Below, in pieces: positions 42,730 through 52,111 of a DNA stretch of 64,000 nt (within the stretch, counting starts at the first letter, position 1; every line of letters begins with the position of its first letter). This DNA is from an uncultured Paenibacillaceae bacterium (GTDB lineage: Bacteria; Bacillota; Bacilli; Aneurinibacillales; Aneurinibacillaceae): assembly GCA_937874515.1 (NCBI GenBank), contig CALNBV010000236.1:3203-67202 (forward strand), read 5' to 3'. Made by a program: the position numbers and the translations under genes. The notes under the pieces are model-generated. The model saw nothing but the letters and a program-made list of their open reading frames with translations. It was not told where the DNA came from and made no database searches.

Positions 42730-43725
42730 TTAGCCTTCATCTATTGTCAAATAAAGTGAATCTGCATAATCCTTCAGTAATTTCTTCATACCCGCTCTGG
42801 TTTCCTGCAAATTCACTGCATCTCTTATTTGGGCGGAACGAGGCAATCCTTTTAAATACCAGGCTGCATGTTTTCTCATTTCCCTTACCCCAATATATTC
42901 CCCTTTCCATTGAATCAAACGATCCATATGAAGAAGGGCAGTCTCAATTTTTTCATGAGGGGTAGGCTCTGGAGGCAGAACCCCCGTTGTTAAATATTGA
43001 ACTGTACGATAAAGCATCCAGGGATTTCCCAGGGCACCACGGCCGATCATAACTCCATCACACCCAGTCATGTCTACCATCCGTTTTGCATCTTCTGGCG
43101 TAAAAACATCTCCATTACCAATAACGGGAATAGATACACCTTCTTTAACCTGGCGAATCACATTCCAATCTGCTTTTCCGGTATACATTTGCATTCGTGT
43201 TCTACCATGAACAGCTACTGCCCTACCCCCTGCCCTTTCTACCGCCCGGGCATTTTCCACAGCATAAATATGCTCATGGTCCCAACCAATGCGCATTTTT
43301 ACAGTCACAGGTTTGGCTACCCGCGCTACCACCGCAGAAACCATTTCGTATATTTTATCAGGGTCTAATAGCCAGCGAGCCCCTGCCTCACAGCTTACCA
43401 CTTTAGAAACAGGGCATCCCATATTTATATCAATAATATCTGCTTGTGTATGTTGATCAACATATTCAGCCGCTTGCACAAGGGTTTCCTTATCGCCACC
43501 AAAAATTTGCATACTTAAAGGTTTTTCTTGTTCATCAACATAAAGCATTTCCATGGTTTTTTTATTACCATATACAATGCCTTTGTCACTTACCATTTCT
43601 GCACAAACAAGCCCTGTTCCAAACTCTTTGGCAATGAGGCGGAAGGCGGGGTTGCATACGCCTGCCATAGGTGCCAGGACAACATTATTTTCCAATTCAA
43701 TATTGCCTATTTTTAATGTCGCCAT
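42730..43725 (-). CDS. dusB: tRNA-dihydrouridine synthase (DusB type)
   Basis: 331 residues; an FMN enzyme that reduces uridines in tRNA D-loops. The TIM-barrel start VVLAPMAGVCNPAFRLIAKEFG, the catalytic-cysteine motif DINMGCPVSKVV, VKMRIGWD, AVHGRTRMQMYTG and PVIGNGDVFTPEDA are all characteristic. It lies at the end of the folate series, as dusB does before lysS in B. subtilis. Confidence 0.94.
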   Translation of the reverse strand: MATLKIGNIELENNVVLAPMAGVCNPAFRLIAKEFGTGLVCAEMVSDKGIVYGNKKTMEMLYVDEQEKPLSMQIFGGDKETLVQAAEYVDQHTQADIIDINMGCPVSKVVSCEAGARWLLDPDKIYEMVSAVVARVAKPVTVKMRIGWDHEHIYAVENARAVERAGGRAVAVHGRTRMQMYTGKADWNVIRQVKEGVSIPVIGNGDVFTPEDAKRMVDMTGCDGVMIGRGALGNPWMLYRTVQYLTTGVLPPEPTPHEKIETALLHMDRLIQWKGEYIGVREMRKHAAWYLKGLPRSAQIRDAVNLQETRAGMKKLLKDYADSLYLTIDEG

Positions 43726-43758
43726 TCATCTCACCACCAGGTCAAATTTTAATTCATA

Positions 43759-44265
43759 TTATTTTATCACAGGAAAGGCATTTTTCAAAAGAACCCCTTC
43801 CTTCCCTGGACAACAAGAAAGAAGTTCCTTAATTTTCCCCTTACCCGGAAGGTATAGCTCTGGAGCTATTTCCATCAAGGGAACCAATACGAAGGCACGT
43901 TCCGCCATCCGTGGATGAGGGACCGTTAATTTCTCCTCATGGATGATCTCCTGATTAAACAGAAGAAGATCCACATCAATAGTCCGGGGACCCCAATGGA
44001 TTTCCCTTTTTCTGTTTAATGTATTTTCAATCCGTGATGTTTGTTCCAATAATGGCAGAGGGGCTAATGGGGTTTCAATTTCCACAGCCATATTTAAAAA
44101 AGCCCCTTGATCTAAATAGCCAATGGGAGCTGTTTCATATATAGAAGAAACATTCTTTATTTTTATGTTTTTGCTTTCCTCCAACAACCCAATGGCTTGC
44201 AGAAGATATTGTTCCCGGTCACCCATATTTGAACCTAAACCCAAATAAACCTGATTCATTTCCAT
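43759..44265 (-). CDS. folK: 2-amino-4-hydroxy-6-hydroxymethyldihydropteridine pyrophosphokinase
   Basis: 168 residues; pyrophosphorylates the pterin for FolP. YLGLGSNMGDREQYL, the NMAVEIET segment, RKREIHWGPRTIDVDLLLF and VPHPRMAERAFVLVPL are the family signatures, with the metal-binding aspartates in TIDVDLL. It lies 6 bp after folB. Confidence 0.96.
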   Translation of the reverse strand: MEMNQVYLGLGSNMGDREQYLLQAIGLLEESKNIKIKNVSSIYETAPIGYLDQGAFLNMAVEIETPLAPLPLLEQTSRIENTLNRKREIHWGPRTIDVDLLLFNQEIIHEEKLTVPHPRMAERAFVLVPLMEIAPELYLPGKGKIKELLSCCPGKEGVLLKNAFPVIK

Positions 44266-44271
44266 TTTTCC

Positions 44272-44634
44272 TTAAACCCTTTTTCTCTTTATTTCTACAC
44301 CAACAGAACGATAATGGCCTGGAATCGGGGGATCTGGTTTAATCAGACGAATGAGTACCTCTTGCACTTCCGAGAATTGTCTTAAAATCCCTTCTGCACA
44401 TTGTTCTGCTGCTGTCTCAATCAGTTGATATCTCTCATTCTCCATCACTTGTTGTACTAGTTGATAAAGGTCTGCATAATTCACGGTATCTTCTAAATGA
44501 TCGCTTTTCCCCGCAATGGATAAATCCATGCCAATTTCTACGTCCACGAAAAAACGTTGGCCTAAGCGATTCTCCTCAGGGAAAACCCCGTGATATCCGT
44601 AAAATTCCATGCCGTTAAAAAGAATTTTATCCAT
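44272..44634 (-). CDS. folB: Dihydroneopterin aldolase
   Basis: 120 residues from the ATG at 44634 (MDKILFNGMEFYGYHGVF), with AAGGGA upstream; an open frame continues into folP. The catalytic region FYGYHGVFPEENRLGQRF and the C-terminal lysine in IRLIKPDPPIPGHYRSVGVEI are present. It cleaves dihydroneopterin to give the FolK substrate. Confidence 0.96.
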   Translation of the reverse strand: MDKILFNGMEFYGYHGVFPEENRLGQRFFVDVEIGMDLSIAGKSDHLEDTVNYADLYQLVQQVMENERYQLIETAAEQCAEGILRQFSEVQEVLIRLIKPDPPIPGHYRSVGVEIKRKRV

Positions 44635-44653
44635 TATTATTCCCTTTCTATCT

Positions 44654-45475
44654 TTAAGTAAAAGAAAGCATGGCATCCATCATGCGGGAAAGGCGTACGG
44701 TTTCCTTCACATCATGGACTCGTACCATATGACATCCTTTCATAATTCCAAGGGCCACTGTCGCCAATGTTCCTTCTACCCGTTCTTCAACAGGTAAATC
44801 CAGGGCATGTCCTATGAATCGTTTTCGCGAAGTAGCCAAAAGAACAGGATACCCCATGTTGACCAGGGATTCCAAGTGAGCCATCATTTCCATATTTTGC
44901 TCATACTCTTTGGCAAAACCGATTCCCGGATCTAAAATAATCTTATCATCCGCTAGACCTGCTTTTTTCACTAAATCAATGCTTTCCTGCAGATCTATAA
45001 TTACATCATCCACAAAGTTGCTATAATTTAAATTGGTACGGTTATGCATTAAAATAACGGGAACATTGCATTCAGCCATAATCTGAGGCATGAGAGGATC
45101 CCGTTTCCCACCCCATATATCATTAATAATGTGAGCCCCCGCTTGAATAGACTGGCGGGCCACTTCCCCTTTATATGTATCAATTGAAAGGGGAACAGGA
45201 ATTTCTTTAGATAACGCCTCTATTACAGGAATAACCCTCTCCAATTCCTCTTCTACGCTTACTTCATTAAAACCCGGCCGAGTGGATTCTCCGCCAATAT
45301 CAATAATTTTCGCCCCATCCCTGAACATTTCTTGTGCATGAAATAGTGCCTGGTCCAGTTTATTGTGTTTTCCCCCATCAGAAAATGAGTCCGGGGTAAT
45401 ATTTAAAATTCCCATGACTGCTGTCTCTTTATGTATCGGGAGTACAAAAGGACCTACTTTTAATCCATTGTTCAC
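44654..45475 (-). CDS. folP: Dihydropteroate synthase
   Basis: 273 residues; joins the pterin pyrophosphate to p-aminobenzoate and is the sulfonamide target. TIM-barrel motifs: MGILNITPDSFSDGGKH, IIDIGGESTRPGF, SIDTYKGEVARQSIQAGAHI-like sequence and DPGIGFAKEYEQN. The start is a GTG at 45475 preceded by AAGGAGG. It overlaps pabC by 4 nt. Confidence 0.97.
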   Translation of the reverse strand: MNNGLKVGPFVLPIHKETAVMGILNITPDSFSDGGKHNKLDQALFHAQEMFRDGAKIIDIGGESTRPGFNEVSVEEELERVIPVIEALSKEIPVPLSIDTYKGEVARQSIQAGAHIINDIWGGKRDPLMPQIMAECNVPVILMHNRTNLNYSNFVDDVIIDLQESIDLVKKAGLADDKIILDPGIGFAKEYEQNMEMMAHLESLVNMGYPVLLATSRKRFIGHALDLPVEERVEGTLATVALGIMKGCHMVRVHDVKETVRLSRMMDAMLSFT

Positions 45476-46344
45476 GCTTTCAAACCTCCTTCACCTTTTC
45501 CAATAATTTTTTTGCGGAAAAGGGTTAATAATTCACCTGTTATAGGACCTCTTATTCCATCACTTACAGTTTTGCCGTTCACTGAAGAGACAGGTACAAT
45601 TTCCTGTATAGCATTGGTTAAGAATACTTCATCTGCTTGCATTAAATCATCTAATGTATATAGACCTTCCCGCACAGTAAGGCCACTTTTTCGAGCTAAT
45701 TCCATAACGAATTGTCTCCGAGTTCCTGGAATAATCCCCGTTTTAATATCGGGAGTATGCAGAATATGATTGGAAACAAAAAACAGGTTAGAAGTAATGC
45801 CTTCTGCCAGATAATTTCTCCTTGTTAAAAATAAGCCTTCTGTATTCTTCAACCCGGAAATTTCTCTTTTTGCCAGATGATTATTTAAAAAGTTATGGCA
45901 TTTAAAACGGATTTCCCCTTCAGGCATATTTCTGCGGGTCCGTAAAACAACCATATGCCTTCCATTACGATATAATTTCTCAGGAAACACAGGCAAAGGT
46001 TTAACATAAATAAACCAGTGAGGATTTTCATAAATCCCTGTATATAAACCTGTCCCCTCATCCCCGGCTGATAAATCAACTCTCACATAAGCATTGTTTA
46101 ATTGATTTGCCATCAGAGTCATTTGAATCCCTTCTCGCCACTGATCCATGGACATGGTCATAACAATACCCATTTGTTTGGCTGCTTTCGCCATTCGTTC
46201 ATAATGGCGATTTAATAAAGCAATCTCCCCCTGATATACACGCAAGGTTTCAAATAGCCCAATACCATAAAGAAAGCCGTGATCAATAGGCTTGATCACA
46301 GCTGAATTCTCATCAATTAATCGGCCGTCAAAGAAAATCTCCAT
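45472..46344 (-). CDS. pabC: Aminodeoxychorismate lyase
   Basis: 290 residues of a fold-type IV PLP enzyme that releases p-aminobenzoate and pyruvate. FFDGRLIDENSAVIKPIDHG (start), GLFETLRVY, and EGITSNLFFV resemble branched-chain aminotransferases, but the position between pabA and folP favours 4-amino-4-deoxychorismate lyase. The start ATG follows GGAGG. A D-amino-acid or branched-chain aminotransferase is a less likely alternative. Confidence 0.9.
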   Translation of the reverse strand: MEIFFDGRLIDENSAVIKPIDHGFLYGIGLFETLRVYQGEIALLNRHYERMAKAAKQMGIVMTMSMDQWREGIQMTLMANQLNNAYVRVDLSAGDEGTGLYTGIYENPHWFIYVKPLPVFPEKLYRNGRHMVVLRTRRNMPEGEIRFKCHNFLNNHLAKREISGLKNTEGLFLTRRNYLAEGITSNLFFVSNHILHTPDIKTGIIPGTRRQFVMELARKSGLTVREGLYTLDDLMQADEVFLTNAIQEIVPVSSVNGKTVSDGIRGPITGELLTLFRKKIIGKGEGGLKA

Positions 46345-46367
46345 TCTAACCCAGCCTCCACTTGTTC

Positions 46368-46955
46368 TTATTTCGTACTTTTAAAAGCTGCATAATAGGT
46401 CAGGAAGTTCTTCAACAATAATTTCCCATATTCAGTAGTTATTGATTCCGGATGAAATTGTACCCCTTCAATTGGGTAGTCCTTATGGCGAATTGCCATA
46501 ATCTCTCCTGCATCTGTTTCAGCCGAGATTTCAAAACAATCCGGGATTGTTTCTCTCTCAACGATTAATGAATGGTATCTCGTGGCTTTAAACGGGGAAG
46601 GAATTCCCTCAAATAGAGTACGTCCATCATGTTTAATCTCGGAGGTTTTGCCATGCATTAAACGTTCGGCACGAATGACATTCCCACCAAAAACTTGAGC
46701 AATGGATTGATGTCCTAAACATACCCCAAAAATAGGAATAATCCCTGCGAATCGCTGGATTACTTCCAAACTGATTCCTGCGTCATTTGGTGTACAGGGT
46801 CCTGGAGAAATCATAAGGTAAGCAGGATTTAATGCTGCAATTTCATCACAGGTAATCCGATCATTTCGAAAAACCTGGAGTTCTTCCCCCATTTCACCCA
46901 AATACTGTACCAAATTGTAAGTAAATGAATCATAGTTATCAATCATAACGATCAT
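46368..46955 (-). CDS. pabA: Aminodeoxychorismate/anthranilate synthase glutamine amidotransferase subunit
   Basis: 195 residues. The class I amidotransferase triad is visible: Cys in FGVCLGHQSIAQ, and His/Glu in GVQFHPESITTEYG. The start MIVMIDNYDSFTYNLVQYLGE is classic. In Bacillus this subunit serves both PABA and tryptophan synthesis; the place next to pabB supports the PABA role. It overlaps pabB by 4 nt. Confidence 0.95.
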   Translation of the reverse strand: MIVMIDNYDSFTYNLVQYLGEMGEELQVFRNDRITCDEIAALNPAYLMISPGPCTPNDAGISLEVIQRFAGIIPIFGVCLGHQSIAQVFGGNVIRAERLMHGKTSEIKHDGRTLFEGIPSPFKATRYHSLIVERETIPDCFEISAETDAGEIMAIRHKDYPIEGVQFHPESITTEYGKLLLKNFLTYYAAFKSTK

Positions 46956-48391
46956 TCTAAGCTCTCCTCTCTCTCAACTAAACTCAACTTTTCTTCACCT
47001 AAAGATACAGCTCTCCATAAGGCTTCTGCCTTCTTTAATGATTCATAATACTCTGCTTTTGGCACAGAGTCAATGACAATTCCCGCCCCTGCCTGGACAT
47101 AAGCCATATTCTTTTGCAAAATCAAAGTTCGGATAATTATATTAAAAATTCCACTTCCATCAAACCCTAATAAACCCATTGATCCCGTATATGGTCCCCT
47201 TGTTAGAGGCTCTAATTCTTCAATAATTTCCATGGTTCTAATCTTTGGTGCCCCGGTAATGGTACCCCCAGGAAAAACGCCCATCAATGCATCCAATCCA
47301 TCAAACCCTTCTCTTAGTTGACCCACTACATTTGAGACAAGATGCATAACATGAGAATATTTTTCAATTACCATCCATTCATCTACTTTTACTGAACCAA
47401 ATTCACATACCTTTCCTAAATCGTTTCTCTCTAAATCAACTAGCATGATATGTTCTGCATTTTCTTTTTCAGTTTCAATAAGTTCTAATTCTAATTCCAA
47501 ATCTTCTTGTTCATTTTGACCTCTTTTTCTTGTCCCAGCAATAGGCCGAGTACTCACCTTACCATCTTTCACCCTTAACAATAGTTCAGGGGAGGCAGAA
47601 ATCAACTGAAATTCTGGGAAATGAAATAATCCCATATATGGTGATGGATTTAACAGACGTAATTCATGGTAAATTTCCTCATCAGTTAAAAAGGTAGTCC
47701 GGTTTTGCCGCAATGATAAATTGACCTGAAATACATCACCTGCAGCAATATACTCCCTAATTTTTCTTACTGCTTCTTTAAACTCATGTTGGTTTAAACT
47801 GAAGGAAAACTCTTCATTACCCTTTTTATGCAAATAGGAATTGGACCGAGGGATCCCAGGAGTACACCCCTTAAGTACCTGTTCCATTTCTAACACTCGC
47901 CAGTTGGCTTCTTCACTATTCTTTATTTTGCATCCTTCACCATAATTGACAATAAAATAAACCTGATTTTCATACATATCAAATGCAAATACTTCTTCAA
48001 CTTTCATCATATAGACGTAAGGAAGTCCCAGATCGTCTTCTGCATGCAAAGGGATACTTTCATAAAATCGAATGAAATCGTAAGAAAAATAACCAGCAGC
48101 TCCCCCTGTCCATTCGGGGAAATTCTCAGGTACCCCTTTTAGATTCTTATACTCCTCATTTATTAACCATTTTCGAATCATTTCCATAGGATCTTCTTTT
48201 TCATCTTTATCAATCCTTAAAATTTCTCTATTCGTACAACTCACATAGCTATATCTACCGTTTCCTGTATTCTCAAAAATAAAAGAGAAAAGATTGTCAT
48301 GTTTTATATTAAGATACAGATCCCAGGCTTCTACATTTCCCCTGGAACATTTTTTCCATATCATTCGCCTATTGGTTTCCATCATTGTCAT
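46952..48391 (-). CDS. pabB: Aminodeoxychorismate synthase component I
   Basis: 479 residues of the chorismate-binding family. The N-terminal half is divergent, with WTGGAAGYFSYDFIRFYE. The C-terminal catalytic part has YIAAGDVFQVNLSLRQ, SASPELLLRV, STRPIAGTRKRG, EHIMLVDLERNDLG, GVFPGGTITGAPKIRTMEII and the end AGAGIVIDSVPKAEYYE. It uses ammonia from PabA. The PIAGTRKRG segment fits PabB; TrpE is a less likely reading in this context. It heads the pab-fol operon. Confidence 0.93.
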   Translation of the reverse strand: MTMMETNRRMIWKKCSRGNVEAWDLYLNIKHDNLFSFIFENTGNGRYSYVSCTNREILRIDKDEKEDPMEMIRKWLINEEYKNLKGVPENFPEWTGGAAGYFSYDFIRFYESIPLHAEDDLGLPYVYMMKVEEVFAFDMYENQVYFIVNYGEGCKIKNSEEANWRVLEMEQVLKGCTPGIPRSNSYLHKKGNEEFSFSLNQHEFKEAVRKIREYIAAGDVFQVNLSLRQNRTTFLTDEEIYHELRLLNPSPYMGLFHFPEFQLISASPELLLRVKDGKVSTRPIAGTRKRGQNEQEDLELELELIETEKENAEHIMLVDLERNDLGKVCEFGSVKVDEWMVIEKYSHVMHLVSNVVGQLREGFDGLDALMGVFPGGTITGAPKIRTMEIIEELEPLTRGPYTGSMGLLGFDGSGIFNIIIRTLILQKNMAYVQAGAGIVIDSVPKAEYYESLKKAEALWRAVSLGEEKLSLVEREESLE

Positions 48392-48446
48392 AATTACCCC
48401 CGTTTCCTAAAAATTCAGTCTATGGGTACAGTTTATCAGAAGAAAG

Positions 48447-48487
48447 TAAAAAAAAAACAAGGTTGCCTTCACTGGCAACCTTGTTTT
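48447..48487 (-). terminator. Terminator after cysK
   Basis: CAAGGTTGCC and GGCAACCTTG form a 10-bp stem around AGTGAA, extended by A-T pairs and followed by a long T-tract on the minus strand. Confidence 0.93.
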
Positions 48488-48508
48488 AGGAGAGATAAAT
48501 TTATTTCA

Positions 48509-49465
48509 TTAAATTTCAAAGTTAAAAAGTGGGGTGCTTAAATAGCGTTCACCATTGCTTGGATTAATCACAATGACGTTTTTGTTAGGCCCAAGTTCTC
48601 TTGCTACTTGTTGTGCAGCAAAGATGGCCGCCCCTGTAGAGATCCCTACAAGAACCCCTTCTTTGCGGGCAATTTCACGGGCGGTTTCAAATGCATCTTC
48701 ATTTTCAACCAGAATCACTTCATCGTAAATGGAAGTATTTAAGGTTTCAGGAACAAATCCTGCACCAATCCCTTGAATTTTATGAGGGCCAGGTTTCCCC
48801 CCAGACAATACAGGAGAACCTGCTGGTTCTACTGCCACAACTTTAATATTAGGATAACGTTCTTTAAGAACTTCCCCTACGCCAGTAATGGTACCGCCAG
48901 TTCCTACCCCAGAAATGATGGCATCAATTCCGCCAATTTGTTCCCCTTGATCAAGAAGTTCCTGTGCAGTAGTTTGGCGATGAACTTCTGGATTGGCCTG
49001 GTTTTTAAATTGTTGAGGAATGAAATAATTATCGTTTTCCTGGGCCAATTGTTCCGCTTTACGAATAGCGCCACCCATTCCTTCTGGACCAGGAGTAAGG
49101 ATTAATTCCGCACCATAAGCTTTTAATAAATTTCTCCGTTCAATGCTCATTGTTTCAGGCATTACAAGAATCGCCTTATAACCTTTTGCAGCAGCTACGA
49201 GGGCTAATCCAATTCCTGTGTTCCCACTGGTTGGTTCAATAATTGTTGCACCTTTTTTCAGTGCTCCTGATTTTTCAGCATCTTCAATCATGGCTAATGC
49301 AATACGGTCTTTCACGCTTCCGCCTGGGTTGAAGAACTCCAACTTCAAATAAAGATTTGCGCTAGCTTCATCAGCCACATGGTTTAATTTAACAAGGGGT
49401 GTATTTCCAATTAATTCAATAATTGAATTAGCAACTCTGTTAATAGAATCTACGGTTTTAGTCAT
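48509..49465 (-). CDS. cysK: Cysteine synthase A (O-acetylserine sulfhydrylase)
   Basis: 318 residues; PLP enzyme converting O-acetylserine and sulfide to cysteine. IGNTPLVKLN, the PLP lysine in EFFNPGGSVKDRIALAMIE, PTSGNTGIGLALVAAAKGY, and GVGTGGTITGVGEVLKE are all present. I chose the ATG at 49465 with GGAGG upstream; an open frame extends 7 codons further. It stands alone between a strong promoter and a terminator. CysE, its upstream enzyme, is encoded at 26956-27627 under a different control. Confidence 0.97.
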   Translation of the reverse strand: MTKTVDSINRVANSIIELIGNTPLVKLNHVADEASANLYLKLEFFNPGGSVKDRIALAMIEDAEKSGALKKGATIIEPTSGNTGIGLALVAAAKGYKAILVMPETMSIERRNLLKAYGAELILTPGPEGMGGAIRKAEQLAQENDNYFIPQQFKNQANPEVHRQTTAQELLDQGEQIGGIDAIISGVGTGGTITGVGEVLKERYPNIKVVAVEPAGSPVLSGGKPGPHKIQGIGAGFVPETLNTSIYDEVILVENEDAFETAREIARKEGVLVGISTGAAIFAAQQVARELGPNKNVIVINPSNGERYLSTPLFNFEI

Positions 49466-49510
49466 TTTAAAAGGCCTCCAATTCATAGTAACTTAATCGG
49501 TTTTATAGAG

Positions 49511-49539
49511 ATTATATCAGCCTTTTGTTTCCCCGTCAA
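49511..49539 (-). promoter_or_regulatory. Candidate cysK promoter
   Basis: TTGACG (49534-49539), a 17-bp spacer and consensus TATAAT (49511-49516), with TGA before it as an extended -10 element. The -35 overlaps the hslO stop codon. I see no obvious CymR-type operator. Confidence 0.75.
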
Positions 49540-50414
49540 TGCTTTACGTTAATTAATTTAGCTAATTCCTCCCTGCTTACATGGTATTTCTCATTACAGA
49601 AATGACATTGAATTTCCGCTTCATTTTCTTCATCAATCATTGCCTGCAATTCCTCTTTGCCAAGGCTAATCAAAGCACTTTCAACCCTTTGCCGGGAACA
49701 GTGGCATTTAAATACTATCGGAAGTTCCCCAAGAATTTTTGCTTCTTGCCCGGTAATTTCTTTAAGCATTTCCTCTGGTGTTAACCCATCATTAACCATT
49801 GCTGAAACAGGGCGTATCTGGCTAATATCTCTTTCCAATGCAGCAATGACTTCCTCAGGCGTATCAGGCATGACTTGGAAAATAAATCCGCCGCAAGACT
49901 TAATAGAATAATCAGGATTGACAAGAACCCCCACACCTACAGCAGAAGGAATTTGTTCGGAAACTGTAAAATAATAAGCGAAATCTTCTCCTATTTCCCC
50001 GGAAACGATGGGGCTACTTCCCTGGTAAGGATCTTTCAGACCTAAGTCTTTCGTAACAATAATGGTTCCTTCTTTTCCAACTGCTGCCCTTACATCTAGT
50101 TTCCCTTTTTCGTTAAGAGGAAACTCTACATGGGGATTAGAAACATACCCACGCACTTCTCCTTTCCCATTGGCATCAACCAAAATTTTGCCAATAGGGC
50201 CATCCCCTTTTACAACAATAGAAAGGCGATCTTCCCCTTTTACCATAGCACCCATCATGGCACTAACCGCCAGGGTTCTGCCCAATGCTGCACTAACTAC
50301 AGGATATGTATCTAAACGTTTTCTTATTTCTTCAAGGGTTTCTGTCATTTGCACTGCAAATACTCGAACATAATCCTGATAAACCATACCTCGTACTAAA
50401 TAATCTTTTTTCAT
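49536..50414 (-). CDS. hslO: Redox-regulated chaperone Hsp33
   Basis: 292 residues from the ATG at 50414 with AAAGGAG upstream. The holdase is switched on by oxidation of four zinc-bound cysteines, seen here as FKCHCSRQR and CHFCNEKY near the C-terminus (a CxC and a CxxC). The N-terminal domain has MMGAMVKGEDRLSIVVKGDGP. It follows coaX in the same direction. Confidence 0.96.
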   Translation of the reverse strand: MKKDYLVRGMVYQDYVRVFAVQMTETLEEIRKRLDTYPVVSAALGRTLAVSAMMGAMVKGEDRLSIVVKGDGPIGKILVDANGKGEVRGYVSNPHVEFPLNEKGKLDVRAAVGKEGTIIVTKDLGLKDPYQGSSPIVSGEIGEDFAYYFTVSEQIPSAVGVGVLVNPDYSIKSCGGFIFQVMPDTPEEVIAALERDISQIRPVSAMVNDGLTPEEMLKEITGQEAKILGELPIVFKCHCSRQRVESALISLGKEELQAMIDEENEAEIQCHFCNEKYHVSREELAKLINVKH

Positions 50415-50444
50415 CTTAAACACTCCTTTATGAATACTAAGAAA

Positions 50445-50468
50445 CCTACTGTCATGATTTACAGTAGG
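50445..50468 (-). terminator. Weak hairpin between coaX and hslO
   Basis: CCTACTGT and ACAGTAGG form an 8-bp stem around AAATCATG, followed by TTTCTTAG. The T-tract is short; partial termination at most. Confidence 0.4.
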
Positions 50469-50481
50469 CCTCAGAAGTTGC

Positions 50482-51249
50482 TTATTTATTGTTTTTTTCA
50501 TAGATTAAGCGCAATCCTTTTAATGTGAGCCAGGAATCAACAATATCAATTTCCGTTGATTCATCTCCAATTAAGGATGCTAATCCACCAGTTGCTATTA
50601 CTTTGGGAACCCGTTTGCAATCTGCCTTCATCCGACGCACAATTTCATTGACTTGTCCCACAAAACCATAAATAATGCCTGATTGCATAGCATGAACGGT
50701 GTTACGCCCTATCACGCCAGGGGGTTTCTCCAATTCAATTCGGGGCAATTTTGCCGCCCTACTATAAAGGGCCTCTGTAGAAATGCCAATTCCCGGGGCA
50801 ATGGCTCCTCCATGGTACCCGCCATTTTCATCAATATAACAGAAGGTTGTCGCCGTTCCGAAATCCACAACAATAAGTGGGGTTCCGTAATCATGGATGG
50901 CTGCTACTGCATTCACAATACGGTCTGCCCCAACTTCCCTTGGGTTTTCCGCCTTAATATTCAACCCGGTTTTTAACCCTGGTTGAATGACCATTGCCTT
51001 CACATTAAAATATTTTTGGCACATTTTTTCCAAAGGAAACATTAAAGGAGGAACAACTGAAGAAATAATAACCCCTTCAATATCGGAAAATTTCAGACCT
51101 TTATCCATAAACAAATTGCGTATTAACATCCCGTATTCATCGTCGGTTTTTGCCCGGTCACTACTAATACGCCAGTGGTATTTTAAGCTGTTTCCTTCAT
51201 AAACGCCTAAAACCATATTTGTATTCCCCACATCAATGACAAACAACAT
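50482..51249 (-). CDS. coaX: Type III pantothenate kinase
   Basis: 255 residues of an ASKHA-fold kinase, first step of CoA synthesis, not feedback-inhibited by CoA. The motifs are LFVIDVGNTNMVLGVYEG (phosphate 1), NPREVGADRIVNAVAA and LIVVDFGTATTFCYID, with the PGIGISTEALYSRAAKLPRIE segment. It lies 13 bp after nadC, as in Paenibacillus-like gene orders. Confidence 0.96.
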   Translation of the reverse strand: MLFVIDVGNTNMVLGVYEGNSLKYHWRISSDRAKTDDEYGMLIRNLFMDKGLKFSDIEGVIISSVVPPLMFPLEKMCQKYFNVKAMVIQPGLKTGLNIKAENPREVGADRIVNAVAAIHDYGTPLIVVDFGTATTFCYIDENGGYHGGAIAPGIGISTEALYSRAAKLPRIELEKPPGVIGRNTVHAMQSGIIYGFVGQVNEIVRRMKADCKRVPKVIATGGLASLIGDESTEIDIVDSWLTLKGLRLIYEKNNK

Positions 51250-51262
51250 CCCAAAACCACAC

Positions 51263-52111
51263 CTATCTTTTTCTTTGGTTTAAATCGAGGCTAATATCTA
51301 ATGCTGTTACAGAATGGGTTAAACTTCCTACGGAGATGATATCTACTCCTGTCCGTGCAATAGACGCAATGGTTTGCAGATTTACCCCACCAGAAGCCTC
51401 AATAATCGCAGCACCATTTACTCGTCCTACAGCTTCTTCCATCGTGGTTACATCCATATTATCCAACATAATAATATCTGGTTTCACAGCAAGGGCTTCT
51501 TCTAACTGTTCCAGGGATTCTACTTCCACTTCAATTTTCGTTGTATGGGGAACATTGGCACGGGATTGCAATATAGCCTGTTGAATTCCACCTGCACCTT
51601 TAATATGGTTATCCTTAATGAGTACCGCATCAAAAAGCCCCAGGCGATGGTTGTGTCCGCCACCCACCACAACGGCATATTTCTCTAACATGCGTAAGCC
51701 CGGGGTGGTTTTCCGGGTATCTACTACTCTAACCTTCTCGCTTCCTTTACGTGCTTCTTCTACAAACCGATGGGTCATTGTGGCAATCCCTGATAAATGT
51801 TGCAGGAGATTTAATGCCAACCTTTCCCCAGTTAAAATACTCTGCACTTTCCCCTCAACTTCAGCAATGACTGTTCCTTTTTCCAGGTACTCACCATCTG
51901 AAGCCTTTTGGTGATAATGAAGAGTAGGATCTAACGTACTAAATACTCTTTCCGCAACTTCTAACCCGGCAATCACTCCTGATTCTTTGACATAAAGGAT
52001 TCCCTTTCCGTCTACATTTTCAGGAACAGTGGCGAGAGTCGTAACATCGCCAAAACCAATATCTTCATCGAGCCATACTCGAATCTGTTGATCTAATAAA
52101 TGGTTATTCAT
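51263..52111 (-). CDS. nadC: Nicotinate-nucleotide pyrophosphorylase (carboxylating)
   Basis: About 282 residues; converts quinolinate and PRPP to nicotinate mononucleotide. DEDIGFGDVTT, GERLALNLLQHLSGIAT, VVDTRKTTPGLRMLEKYAV and GGGHNHRLGLFD-type motifs are clear. I chose the ATG at 52111, which overlaps the end of nadB by 8 nt; the longer open frame covers the nadB 3' end and does not resemble NadC. It is third in nadA-nadB-nadC. Confidence 0.96.
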   Translation of the reverse strand: MNNHLLDQQIRVWLDEDIGFGDVTTLATVPENVDGKGILYVKESGVIAGLEVAERVFSTLDPTLHYHQKASDGEYLEKGTVIAEVEGKVQSILTGERLALNLLQHLSGIATMTHRFVEEARKGSEKVRVVDTRKTTPGLRMLEKYAVVVGGGHNHRLGLFDAVLIKDNHIKGAGGIQQAILQSRANVPHTTKIEVEVESLEQLEEALAVKPDIIMLDNMDVTTMEEAVGRVNGAAIIEASGGVNLQTIASIARTGVDIISVGSLTHSVTALDISLDLNQRKR